A DNA stretch of 64,000 nucleotides from Gemmatimonadota bacterium. Lineage in GTDB: Bacteria > Gemmatimonadota > Gemmatimonadetes > Longimicrobiales > Gaopeijiaceae. Below are positions 16,048 through 25,174 of this stretch, one piece after another. The translations under genes and the position numbers were made by a program. Within the stretch, counting starts at the first letter, position 1, and each line of letters starts with the position of its first letter. The DNA lies in contig JAWKQN010000008.1 of the NCBI GenBank assembly GCA_041390125.1, positions 124,001 through 188,000 of the forward strand, written 5' to 3'. Under the pieces are notes generated by a model that searched no databases, was not told where the DNA came from, and worked only from the letters and a program-made list of their open reading frames with translations.

Positions 16048-18489
16048 ATGAGCAGAATCGCCCCCGCCGCTGTCGTCACCACGCTGTTGGCCGCGCTGTT
16101 CGCGTTCGGCGGCTTGACTGCACGATCCGGCCCCTCCCCCGTCGTGGCGTCGACCCATCCGGCCGACACGATGTCCGTGGACGCGGCCAACGAGACCGTG
16201 CAGGCGTTCTGTCAGCGCTGTCACAACGATCGAGCGCTGCGCGGCAACCTCTCGCTGGCGAGCTTCGACGCCTCGGCGATCGACGCGGATCCCGAGGTCG
16301 GCGAGAAGATCATCCGGAAGCTGCGGGCGGGAATGATGCCGCCCTCGAGCGCCCGCCGTCCCGAGGAGGCCGTGCTGGCGGCCCTCGCCGGCACCCTCGA
16401 AACCCGCCTGGACCGCGCCGCGGCCGCCGATCCCGATCCGGGCTACCGGCCGTTCCAGCGGCTCAACCGCGCCGAGTACGAGCGCTCGATCCATGAGCTG
16501 TTCGGTCTCGAGATCGACGCGGACGCGTTCCTGCCGCCCGAGACCATGAGCGCGGGCTTCGACAACATCGCGGACGCGCAGGTGCTCTCGGCGACCCTGA
16601 TCGAGGCCTACCTGACGGCCGCGGGCGAGATCGCGCGCATGGCGGTGGGCGATCCACGCGCCACGCCGGCCGAGACCTCCTATGAGATCTCGCGCTACGC
16701 CGAGCAGCGGGAACGCGTCGAGGGCGCTCCGTTCGGCACGCGCGGTGGGCTTTCGGTGATCCACAATTTCCCGGCGGACGGCGAGTACACCTTCCGCATG
16801 TCGTTCATCACCGAGTCCACGGGCAACTTCTTCGGTCAGACCTCCCCGTTCGAGGAACAGATCGAGATCTCGGTGGACGGCGAGCGCAAGGCCTTGCTGG
16901 ACATCGACCGCTTCATGCACGTGCAGGACCCGAACGGCGCCAACCTGCTGTCGGAGCCCATCGCCATCACCGCTGGACCGCACCGCGTGTCGGCTGCGTT
17001 CCTGCGCCGTGCCGAGGGCCCCGTGGACGACGTGCTGCGTCCCCACGAGTGGAGCGTGGCCGACCACAAGATCGGCTACTCCTACGGCATCACGAGCCTG
17101 CCCCACCTGCAGGACCTGGCCATCACCGGCCCGTACAACGTGACCGGCGTGTCCGAGACGCCGGTGCGCGCGCGCATCTTCAGTTGCCATCCCGGCCAGG
17201 GCAGCGAGGAGGAGCCTTGCGCCCGCGAGATCCTCGCCCGCATCGCCGCCGAAGCGTATCGCCGCCCGGTGACCGACGCGGACGTGGACCCGCTCATGAA
17301 GATCTATCGCGAAGGCGCGGACCAGCGCGGATTCGAATTCGGCGTGCGCACCGGTCTGCAGGCGGTCCTGGCCAGCCCGGACTTCGTCTTCCGCTTCGAG
17401 GAGCCCACCCACGCGGTGGAGGCCGGCGACGTCTACCAGATCAGCGGTCTGGACCTGGCGACGCGCCTCGCCTTCTTCCTGTGGGGCACGCCGCCCGACG
17501 AGGAGCTGGTGGAGCTGGGGCACTCCGGGAAGCTGGGCGATCCGCAGGTCCTGCGCGCGCAGGCCGAGCGCATGCTCGACGATCCACGCGCCGATGCGCT
17601 CGGAGAGCGCTTCGCCTACCAGTGGCTGCGTCTCTTCGACCTCGACAAGGTCCATCCCGATCCGCTGACGTTCCCGGATTATCACGAACAGCTCTCGCAC
17701 GCGATGATCACGGAGACGGAGCTGTTCTTCAATCACGTGCGCGCCGAAGGGCTCAGCCTCTTCGATCTGCTCACGGCGGACTACACGTTCGTCAACGAGC
17801 GCCTGGCGCGGCACTACGGCATCCCGGGTGTGTCCGGGGACGAATTCCGCATGGTCTCGTACCCGAACGACCAGCGGCGTGGCCTGCTCGGACACGGCTC
17901 GGTGCTGACGCTGACGTCGCACGCGGACCGCACGTCGCCGGTGCTGCGCGGCAAGTGGGTCATGGAGGTGCTGCTCGGCAGCCCGCCGCCCCCGCCGCCG
18001 CCCAACGTCCCCACGCTCGAGGAGCAGGAGACGGCGTCGGAGGGCCGCGTGCTGACGGTGCGCGAGCGCATGGAGCAGCATCGCGCCAACCCGACCTGCA
18101 ACGCCTGCCACATCATGATGGACCCGATCGGCCTGGCCCTGGAGAACTACGACGTGACGGGCCGTTGGCGGATCAAGGACGCCGGTGCGCCGGTCGAGGC
18201 GGACGGCACCCTCTACGACGGCTCGACCATCGAGGGCGTGGAGGGCCTGCGCAACGCGCTGCTGCGTCGACCGGAGTCCGTGGCGCGCTCGTTCACGGAG
18301 AACCTCATGGCGTACGCCCTGGGACGCCGTATCGAGGCGCGTGACATGCCGACCGTCCGCGCCGTGGTCGCCGAGGCCGCCAAGGACGACTACCGCCTCG
18401 AGTCGCTGATCGAAGGCGTGATCATGACCGACGCCTTCCGCTTCAAGCGGGCCGCCGCGACGACCGCGGACGCCCCCGCCGGCAACTGA
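16048..18489 (+). CDS. DUF1592-type multidomain cytochrome c-like protein
   Basis: 813 residues, exported by an N-terminal hydrophobic segment. Order of domains: a heme-binding CQRCH at 55-59 within a planctomycete-type cytochrome c segment; DUF1587 (about 130-200, RLNRAEYERSIHELFGL); a beta-rich insert; DUF1595/DUF1592 (LDLATRLAFFLWGTPPDEEL); DUF1588 (RRGLLGHGSVLTLTSHADRT); a second CNACH at 684-688; and DUF1585 at the end. This is the complete set known for the family, whose reaction is unknown but which is probably redox-active in the periplasm. GAGGAGCG precedes the ATG. First gene of an operon with DUF1552, ankyrin and DUF1028 genes. Confidence 0.95.
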   Translation: MSRIAPAAVVTTLLAALFAFGGLTARSGPSPVVASTHPADTMSVDAANETVQAFCQRCHNDRALRGNLSLASFDASAIDADPEVGEKIIRKLRAGMMPPSSARRPEEAVLAALAGTLETRLDRAAAADPDPGYRPFQRLNRAEYERSIHELFGLEIDADAFLPPETMSAGFDNIADAQVLSATLIEAYLTAAGEIARMAVGDPRATPAETSYEISRYAEQRERVEGAPFGTRGGLSVIHNFPADGEYTFRMSFITESTGNFFGQTSPFEEQIEISVDGERKALLDIDRFMHVQDPNGANLLSEPIAITAGPHRVSAAFLRRAEGPVDDVLRPHEWSVADHKIGYSYGITSLPHLQDLAITGPYNVTGVSETPVRARIFSCHPGQGSEEEPCAREILARIAAEAYRRPVTDADVDPLMKIYREGADQRGFEFGVRTGLQAVLASPDFVFRFEEPTHAVEAGDVYQISGLDLATRLAFFLWGTPPDEELVELGHSGKLGDPQVLRAQAERMLDDPRADALGERFAYQWLRLFDLDKVHPDPLTFPDYHEQLSHAMITETELFFNHVRAEGLSLFDLLTADYTFVNERLARHYGIPGVSGDEFRMVSYPNDQRRGLLGHGSVLTLTSHADRTSPVLRGKWVMEVLLGSPPPPPPPNVPTLEEQETASEGRVLTVRERMEQHRANPTCNACHIMMDPIGLALENYDVTGRWRIKDAGAPVEADGTLYDGSTIEGVEGLRNALLRRPESVARSFTENLMAYALGRRIEARDMPTVRAVVAEAAKDDYRLESLIEGVIMTDAFRFKRAAATTADAPAGN

Positions 18490-18520
18490 TCCGAACCGAG
18501 ACCTGAAGGAGATAGAAGAG

Positions 18521-19945
18521 ATGACGATTCTCACCGGCAAGCACATCGCCCGGCGGACGTTCCTGCAGGGCATGGGGGTCTCGGTCTCGCTGCCGTTCCT
18601 CGATGCCATGCTCCCGGCGGGCCGGCTCTTCGGCAACGCCGCGGCCGAGCTCGACAAGACCCGCCTGGTCGCCATCGAGATGGTGCACGGGGCGGCGGGA
18701 GCCAGCGAGTACGGCGCGGCCCAGAACTTCTGGTCCCCCGCGGCGACCGGCAGCGCCTTCGACCTCTCTCCCACGTCGTTGAGCTCGCTCGACCCGTGGC
18801 GCAACTACCTGACCATCGTCTCCGACACGGACGTCCGGAACGCCGAGGCGTTCGAGACACCCGAGATCGGCGGCGACCACTTCCGGTCCAGCGCGGTGTT
18901 CCTGACCCAGGCGCACCCGCACCAGACGGTCGGCTCCGACATCTACGCCGGCACGTCCATGGACCAGAAGTTCGCCCACAAGTTCGGGCAGGACACGCCC
19001 ATCCCGTCGCTCCAGCTCTGCATCGAGAACATCGATCAGGCGGGCGGCTGCGCGTACGGCTATGCCTGCGTCTACACGGACACCATCTCCTGGGCGTCGC
19101 CGACCGAGCCGCTCCCGATGATCCGGGATCCGCGGGTCGCGTTCGACATGCTGTTCGGAGCAGGCGGCACGCCGGAGGAGCGGGCGAGCCGTCGGCGCAC
19201 GAACAAGAGCATCCTGGACTTCATCGCGGGCCGCGTGGCGCAGCTCAACCGCGAGCTGGGTTCGGGAGACCGGATCCGGATGGAGCGCTACCTGGACAAC
19301 ATCCGGGAGCTCGAGCGCCGCATCCAGCTGGTCGAGGCCTACAACACCAGCGGCGAGCTGCGTGACCTCCCCGAGGCGCCGGCCGGCGTGCCGGACTCCT
19401 TCGAGGAGCACGTCAAGCTGATGTTCGACCTGCAGGCGCTCGCCTTCGCGTCGGACATGACGCGGACCTTCTCGTTCAAGATGGGCCGCGACTCGTCCGC
19501 ACGGGTCTTCCCGGAGAGCGGCGTGGACAAGCCGTTCCACCCGGCCTCGCACCACGGGAACAACGAGAAGGCGATCGAGGACTTCGCCCAGATCAACCGC
19601 TACCACGTCAGCATGCTGCCCTATTTCCTGCAGAAGCTGGCGGACCTGGACGAGGGCGGCACGAGCCTGCTGGACAAGACGATGATCGTCTACGGATCGC
19701 CGATGGGCGACCCGAACGTGCACAACCACAAGCGCTGCCCGCTCCTGATCATGGGCGGCGCCAATGGGCAGATGCAGGGCAACCTGCACGTGCGCGCGGC
19801 CGCGGGCACACCCATGGCCAACGTCATGCTGACCCTCATGCACAAGCTGGGGCTGGAGGAGGAGTCCTTCGGCGACAGCACGGGCGAGTTCCAGTTCCGG
19901 GACGCGACCGTCAACGACGGCCTCGACGGCCAGGGCACCCTGTGA
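18521..19945 (+). CDS. DUF1552 protein, Tat-exported (copy 2)
   Basis: 474 residues. Twin-arginine signal RRTFLQG with hydrophobic VSVSLPFLDAML after it. Closely related along its whole length to copy 1. It follows the DUF1592 gene by 31 bases, with AAGGAG before the ATG, which is the usual order for this pair. Export by Tat suggests it folds, perhaps with a metal, before joining its cytochrome-like partner. The reaction is unknown. Its stop overlaps the next ATG as TGATG. Confidence 0.95.
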   Translation: MTILTGKHIARRTFLQGMGVSVSLPFLDAMLPAGRLFGNAAAELDKTRLVAIEMVHGAAGASEYGAAQNFWSPAATGSAFDLSPTSLSSLDPWRNYLTIVSDTDVRNAEAFETPEIGGDHFRSSAVFLTQAHPHQTVGSDIYAGTSMDQKFAHKFGQDTPIPSLQLCIENIDQAGGCAYGYACVYTDTISWASPTEPLPMIRDPRVAFDMLFGAGGTPEERASRRRTNKSILDFIAGRVAQLNRELGSGDRIRMERYLDNIRELERRIQLVEAYNTSGELRDLPEAPAGVPDSFEEHVKLMFDLQALAFASDMTRTFSFKMGRDSSARVFPESGVDKPFHPASHHGNNEKAIEDFAQINRYHVSMLPYFLQKLADLDEGGTSLLDKTMIVYGSPMGDPNVHNHKRCPLLIMGGANGQMQGNLHVRAAAGTPMANVMLTLMHKLGLEEESFGDSTGEFQFRDATVNDGLDGQGTL

Positions 19946-21747
19946 TGAGTACACGCGCGATGCGGCGCCGGTGGAGCGGCGCCTGGATGGTGGCGTTCAT
20001 GGCCGTGGTCCTGCTCGGCGCGACCGGTCCCGAGTCCCCGGTGGCGGACGCCGCCATGCGAGGTCAGGTGGACGCCGTGCAGGCGCTCCTGGCGCGGGGC
20101 GCGGACGTGAACGTGCCGCAGGGTGACGGCATGACCGCCCTGCACTGGGCAGCCGAGCGCGGAGACGAGGCGTTGGTGCGCCTGCTCCTGGACGCGGGCG
20201 CGGAGGCGTCGGCGACCACGCGCAACGGCAACTATACGCCGTTGCACCTCGCGGCCCGGAGCGGGGACGCGGTCATCGTGAAGGCCCTGCTGGATGCGGG
20301 AGCCGACGTGACGGCCCGCACCAGCACGGGTGGAGCGTTGGCCATCCACATGGCGGCCGCCGCGACCAGCGCCGAAGCCATCGAGGCGCTGGTGGCGGCC
20401 GGTGCGGAGGTGGACGCCACCGACGAGGCCTTCGGTCAGACGCCGCTCATGTTCGCAGCGGCGGCCGGCCGGCTTCCGACCGTGAAGGCGCTCCTGGCGG
20501 CCGGCGCGGACGTGGGCCTCACGTCGAGCGTGGTCGACATCGCCGAGCGGGCGCAGCGTGACCGGGCCGCCCAGGTGGCGCGCAACCGGCGCGTGCGCGC
20601 GGCCTACGCCGAGCGGATGGGTCGTCCGGCCGCGGAAGCCCCCCAGCGGGAGCAGCGCGGGCAGCAGCAGCCGGCGCAGCGCGGACAGGGCCAGCCGGGT
20701 CAGGACGGCGAGTACCTGCCCCAGCGCATGCAGGAGGACGTGGAGCCGCTGTCCTACGGCCAGCTGGTCGGGGGACAGGGTGGGCTCGCGGCGCTCCACT
20801 ACGCCGTCCGCCAGGGCTTCGGTGACGTGGCCCACGCGCTCCTGGACGCCGGGGCCGAGATCAACCAGGTCACCGGAGGCGACCACACGAGTCCCCTGGT
20901 GATGGCCTGCATCAACGGGTACTTCGACCTGGGACTCGAGCTCCTCGACCGCGGCGCCGACGTGAACCTCACCACGGACGCGGGCGTCTCGCCGCTGTTC
21001 GCGGTGATCAACACGCACTGGGCGCCCAAGTCGCGTTATCCGCAGCAGATGGCCTACATGAACCAGAAGGCCGGCTACATGCAGATGATGCGGACGTTCC
21101 TGGAGGCGGGAGCGGACCCCAACGTCCGGCTCACCAAGCACCTCTGGTTCCTGGGCTACAACTTCGACCTGCTGCAGGTGGACGTGGCCGGAGCCACGCC
21201 GTTCTGGCGCGCCGCCTACGCCACCGACGTGCCGGCCATGAAGCTGCTGGTCGAGCACGGCGCCGACCCGAACATCCCGACCAAGAAGGTGCCGGCCCGC
21301 CGGGGTGGGGAGTCCGACCAGGGAGACGTGGGGGACAACGATCCGTCGGGCCTGCCCCCCGTTCCCGTGGGCGGTCCGGCCGTCTACCCGATCCACGCCG
21401 CCTCGGGTGTCGGGTACGGCGAGGGCTTCGCGGGCAACGCCCACCGGCACGTGCCGGACGGGTGGGTGCCGGCCGTGCGCTACCTGGTCGAGGAGCTGGG
21501 TGCGGACATCAACGCCCGCGATCACAACGGCTACAGCGCGCTGCATCACGCGGCAGCCCGGGGCGATGTCGAGCTGATCCAGTACCTGGCGGATCACGGC
21601 GCCGATGTGACCGTGGTGAGCCGGCGCGACCAGACCGCGGCCGACATGGCCAACGGTCCGGTGCAGCGCGTGCAGCCCTGGCCCGAGGCGCTCGAGCTGC
21701 TCGAGAAGCTGGGATCCAAGAACAACCACCGCTGCGTGTCGTGCTGA
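19945..21747 (+). CDS. Secreted ankyrin-repeat protein
   Basis: 600 residues. A basic n-region and the hydrophobic segment MVAFMAVVLLGA indicate export. About five ankyrin repeats (ALHWAAERGDEALVRLLLDAGA type) lead the protein, then a Gln/Gly-rich linker at about 230-255, then six or so more divergent repeats to the end. The C-terminus ends with a Cys pair in RCVSC. Ankyrin stacks bind proteins, so it may scaffold the DUF1592/DUF1552 pair in the periplasm. The ATG lies in a TGATG overlap with the DUF1552 stop and the gene ends in a second TGATG, showing strong translational coupling on both sides. Confidence 0.93.
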   Translation: MSTRAMRRRWSGAWMVAFMAVVLLGATGPESPVADAAMRGQVDAVQALLARGADVNVPQGDGMTALHWAAERGDEALVRLLLDAGAEASATTRNGNYTPLHLAARSGDAVIVKALLDAGADVTARTSTGGALAIHMAAAATSAEAIEALVAAGAEVDATDEAFGQTPLMFAAAAGRLPTVKALLAAGADVGLTSSVVDIAERAQRDRAAQVARNRRVRAAYAERMGRPAAEAPQREQRGQQQPAQRGQGQPGQDGEYLPQRMQEDVEPLSYGQLVGGQGGLAALHYAVRQGFGDVAHALLDAGAEINQVTGGDHTSPLVMACINGYFDLGLELLDRGADVNLTTDAGVSPLFAVINTHWAPKSRYPQQMAYMNQKAGYMQMMRTFLEAGADPNVRLTKHLWFLGYNFDLLQVDVAGATPFWRAAYATDVPAMKLLVEHGADPNIPTKKVPARRGGESDQGDVGDNDPSGLPPVPVGGPAVYPIHAASGVGYGEGFAGNAHRHVPDGWVPAVRYLVEELGADINARDHNGYSALHHAAARGDVELIQYLADHGADVTVVSRRDQTAADMANGPVQRVQPWPEALELLEKLGSKNNHRCVSC

Positions 21748-22601
21748 TGCGACGTGCGGGCCGCGGGGGCCTTCGGGCCCCCCGGCCCCACCGCTTCGCG
21801 CGGACGGCCCTCCTCACCGCAGTCGCTTCGGTCCTCCTTCCCGTCTCGCTCTCCGCCACCTGGTCCGTCATCGCCGTGGACCAGCGCACCGGCCGCGTCG
21901 TCATCGCGTCGGCCACCTGTGTGCCCCAGGACCGGCTCCTGAACTTCCCCGCCCGCGGACTGATGGACATCCAGGCCATCGTCATCCCGGGCGTCGGTGT
22001 GGCCGCCGCGCAGGCCGGCGTGGACCGCACGCGGGAGAACCAGACGCTGATCTACCGCGAGCTGCAGAAGGGCACGGCTCCGGAGCAGATCATCGACATG
22101 TTGTCGGAGGATCCCGACTTCCAGCGCCGCCAGTTCGGCATCATCGACCTGCAGGGCCGCTGCGCCGGGCACTCGGGCAGCGGGAACGGGCAGGCCTCGC
22201 TCTGGCAGGCGGACAGCATCCCGGAGCTGGGCATCACGTTCTCGGTCCAGGGCAACATCCTGGCCTCCGACGACGTGGTGCATCAGGCCGTGGCCGCCTT
22301 CAAGGCCGAGACGGGCTCGCTCGCGGACCGCGTGATGGCCGCGATGGAGGCGGCGGACGCCGCCGGTGGCGATTCCCGCTGCACCTGCACCACCGACCCG
22401 GTGCTGGAGGCCCCGTGCACGCACAAGACGTCGCACGTGGCCTACATCCTGGGCGCCACTCCGGGAGACATCCCCGGGGCCTCCAGCGAGTTCTTCATCA
22501 ACGTGACGGACCAGGACATCCAGCCGCAGGAGAACGCCAACCCGGTCACCACGCTCCGGCTCCGCTACGAGCGTTGGAAGGCCGCGGGCGGGAGGTTCTG
22601 A
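21747..22601 (+). CDS. DUF1028 Ntn-hydrolase-like protein, secreted
   Basis: 284 residues. Sec signal, then TWSVIAVDQRTGRVVIASA, the N-terminal signature of DUF1028, a family with the Ntn-hydrolase fold. Cleavage after LSA would leave Thr as first residue, as an N-terminal nucleophile needs. Further conserved segments are PGVGVAAAQAGVD and the HSGSGNGQASLWQ region. Several cysteines (CTCTTD, APCTH) may form disulfides. Likely an amidohydrolase or peptidase outside the cytoplasm. Last gene of the DUF1592 operon; a strong hairpin follows 34 bases later. Confidence 0.92.
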   Translation: MRRAGRGGLRAPRPHRFARTALLTAVASVLLPVSLSATWSVIAVDQRTGRVVIASATCVPQDRLLNFPARGLMDIQAIVIPGVGVAAAQAGVDRTRENQTLIYRELQKGTAPEQIIDMLSEDPDFQRRQFGIIDLQGRCAGHSGSGNGQASLWQADSIPELGITFSVQGNILASDDVVHQAVAAFKAETGSLADRVMAAMEAADAAGGDSRCTCTTDPVLEAPCTHKTSHVAYILGATPGDIPGASSEFFINVTDQDIQPQENANPVTTLRLRYERWKAAGGRF

Positions 22602-22634
22602 GCGGGCGCGGAGCGCCCCATCGCGGATCGCCGA

Positions 22635-22665
22635 GCGGGGCGCCGACCGGGGGTCGGCGCCCCGC
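22635..22665 (+). terminator. Strong intrinsic terminator of the DUF1592 operon
   Basis: Perfect 14-bp stem: GCGGGGCGCCGACC at 22635-22648 with its complement at 22652-22665, a GGG loop, then CGTCGTTTCC. It lies 34 bases after the DUF1028 stop. Confidence 0.85.
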
Positions 22666-22782
22666 CGTCGTTTCCGGCAGCCCGGAACCGCGTACGGGGT
22701 CGCGGCACACCCGGCGGATCGACGCTGCCCGCTCTGCCGCCCCTGGCGTCGCGGCGGTCCCGCCCGTCACTTTGCGCCCGCC

Positions 22783-25128
22783 ATGATCGATGCACTTCGT
22801 TGCCGTTTCCGCCGCTTCGCCCCCGCCGCGGTCCTGTCCGTCCTTTCCGGCCTCGCGGCCCTTCCCGGCTCCGCGCACGCGCAGGACGGCGGCCTGTCCT
22901 CGCCCGCGCCCGGGGAGGCGCTGCCCGGCCGCCTGGCCCCCGGCGGAGGACCCGAGGCCCAGGGGATCGTGGATCTGCCGCGGCTGGGCGGGCCGGTCAC
23001 GCTGGACGGCCCGAGCGACGAGGCCGCCTGGGCCGACATCCCGCCGTTCGTGCTCACCATGTACGAACCCACGTTCCGGGGGGACTCCGAACGGCGCGTC
23101 GAGCTGCGTGTGGCCTACGACGACGAGGCCCTGTACGTGGCGGCTCGCTTCTGGCACACCGACGCGCGCGACATCCGCGCGTTCTCCCTGACGCGCGACC
23201 GGTGGAGCGGCGACGACAGCTTCGGCATCCTCCTCGACACGTTCAACGACAACGAGAACGCGCTGCGGTTCGTGGGGATGCCGCTGGGCACGCGCATGGA
23301 CATGTCCATCACCGGCGACGGCCAGCAGGCGGACGGCGGCGGCGGCGGGCTGGGTCCGCGCAACAACGCCTGGAACACGTTCTGGGATCTCGAGACCCGG
23401 ATCACCGAGGACGGGTGGCACGGGGAGATGCGCATCCCGTTCTCCAGCCTGCGCTTCGAGAGTGGCCCCGACGGCTCCGTGGTGATGGGCATGATGGTCT
23501 ATGCGTACGAGCCTGCGCGCGGAGATCGGTGGACGTACCCGGCCATTCCCCGCAGCTACCCGTACACGCAGGTGTCCGTCTGGCAGGACGTGCGCCTGCG
23601 GGATGTCGCGCCTCGCACGCCCATCTACCTGAGTCCCTATGCCCTGGGCTCCGCCGAGCGCGGGACGGTGCTGGCCGGCGACGAGAGCGCGTTCCTGGGC
23701 ACATCGGACCGCAGCGTCGAGTTCGGCGGGGACCTCAAGATCAATCCGACGCCCAACCTCACGCTGGACCTGACCGTCAACACGGACTTCGCGGCCGTCG
23801 AAGCCGACCAGCAGCAGGTGAACCTGACGCGCTTCTCCCTGTTCTTCGAGGAGAAGCGGCCCTTCTTCCAGGAGCGGGCGGGCATCTTCCAGTTCGAGAC
23901 CGGGGCCGACCGCGGCACGCTCTTCTACTCCCGCCGCATCGGACTCGCGGACGGCGCGCCCGTGCGCATCCTGGGTGGCGCACGCCTGGTCGGGCGCCTC
24001 GGCGCCTGGGACGTAGGCCTGATCGAGATGCAGACGGCCGGCCTCGACAACCTGGCCGCCGAGAACTTCGGCGTGCTGCGTCTGCGCCGCCGCGTCCTGA
24101 ACGCCAACTCGTTCCTGGGCGCGATGGCCACCAGCCGGATCGACGCCGACGGGGGCTACAACGCCACCTACGGCGTGGACGGCCTCTTCCGGCTCTTCGG
24201 CAACGAATACGTCACGCTGAAGTGGCTGCAGACGCTGCAGGGGGGCGACGCGGTGCGCGACGGCCTCCCGGGCGGCCTGGACGCGGCGCGCCTGGTGCTG
24301 GACTGGACGCGTCGGCAGGTGGAGGGGCTCAGCTATCAGCACGCCCTCACGTGGTCCGGTCCGGGCTACGATCCCGGGATCGGATTCGAGCCGCGCTCGG
24401 ACTTCGTGCGGGGGCAGAGCGACTGGAGCTACCAGTGGTTCCCCACCGGGGCCTCGCGACTGCGGCGCGTCTGGCTGGGCGCGCAGAACAACGTCTGGGT
24501 GCGCAATGCCGACGACCGCGTGGATACGGGCCAGCTGCTGCCGTTCCTGCAGCTCGAGACCAAGCCGGGCTCGTCCATCAAGCTCTCGACCACCACGCTC
24601 TACGAGGACGTGCCCCTGGCCTTCGCGCTCTCCGACGACGCGCAGATCCCGGCCGGGACCTACTGGGCCACGGAGGGAGCGCTGGAGCTGCGCTCCGCCC
24701 GCGGCTGGACCGTCCGTCCCAACCTGACCCTGCGCGGAGGCCAGTTCTACGACGGCACCCGGGTCGGCGTCGAGACGGATTTCACCTGGCCCGCCAGCGC
24801 GCACCTGGAGCTGGGGGGCGGGTGGGAGTGGAACCGCATCCGCTTCGACGAGCGCCAGCAGTCCTTCGACTCCAACCTGCTTCGTCTCCGCGCGCAGGCG
24901 GCGGTCGACACCCGCGCCTCCATGAACGCCTTCATCCAGTACAACTCGCTCAGCGGGCAGGTCAGCACCAACGCGCGCTTCCGCTACAACTTCCGCGAGG
25001 GCCAGGACCTCTGGTTCGTCTGGAACGAGGGGCTCAACCTGGATCGGGACGTGGTGGGACTGCCCCGCCGTCCTTTCGAGGAAGCCCGCACCCTCACGGT
25101 GAAGTACACGCACACGCTCGTGTTCTGA
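22783..25128 (+). CDS. DUF5916 protein with CBM9-like N-terminal domain (copy 1)
   Basis: 781 residues. Signal peptide ending SAHAQ (about residue 34). Residues ~60-230 form a CBM9-like/DOMON-type beta sandwich (TLDGPSDEAAWADIPPF, DEALYVAARFWHTD). The rest is DUF5916, rich in alternating aromatic strands (VEADQQQVNLTRF, FFEEKRPFFQERAG) resembling an outer-membrane beta barrel, and it ends with TLVF, a C-terminal Phe as in outer-membrane proteins. Function unknown; possibly a carbohydrate- or peptide-related outer-membrane receptor. It is followed after 46 bases by an M20 peptidase gene, so the two may be one unit. Confidence 0.92.
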   Translation: MIDALRCRFRRFAPAAVLSVLSGLAALPGSAHAQDGGLSSPAPGEALPGRLAPGGGPEAQGIVDLPRLGGPVTLDGPSDEAAWADIPPFVLTMYEPTFRGDSERRVELRVAYDDEALYVAARFWHTDARDIRAFSLTRDRWSGDDSFGILLDTFNDNENALRFVGMPLGTRMDMSITGDGQQADGGGGGLGPRNNAWNTFWDLETRITEDGWHGEMRIPFSSLRFESGPDGSVVMGMMVYAYEPARGDRWTYPAIPRSYPYTQVSVWQDVRLRDVAPRTPIYLSPYALGSAERGTVLAGDESAFLGTSDRSVEFGGDLKINPTPNLTLDLTVNTDFAAVEADQQQVNLTRFSLFFEEKRPFFQERAGIFQFETGADRGTLFYSRRIGLADGAPVRILGGARLVGRLGAWDVGLIEMQTAGLDNLAAENFGVLRLRRRVLNANSFLGAMATSRIDADGGYNATYGVDGLFRLFGNEYVTLKWLQTLQGGDAVRDGLPGGLDAARLVLDWTRRQVEGLSYQHALTWSGPGYDPGIGFEPRSDFVRGQSDWSYQWFPTGASRLRRVWLGAQNNVWVRNADDRVDTGQLLPFLQLETKPGSSIKLSTTTLYEDVPLAFALSDDAQIPAGTYWATEGALELRSARGWTVRPNLTLRGGQFYDGTRVGVETDFTWPASAHLELGGGWEWNRIRFDERQQSFDSNLLRLRAQAAVDTRASMNAFIQYNSLSGQVSTNARFRYNFREGQDLWFVWNEGLNLDRDVVGLPRRPFEEARTLTVKYTHTLVF

Positions 25129-25174
25129 GGTCCGTCCCGCCTTCCCCATCCGCTCGCTCGCCCAGGAGGTCCTG

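Noticed and set aside
15961..18804. Open frame of 947 codons on the minus strand
   Set aside because: Antisense to the DUF1592 gene; Arg/His/Ala/Gly-rich shadow without any motif, caused by high-GC codon bias.
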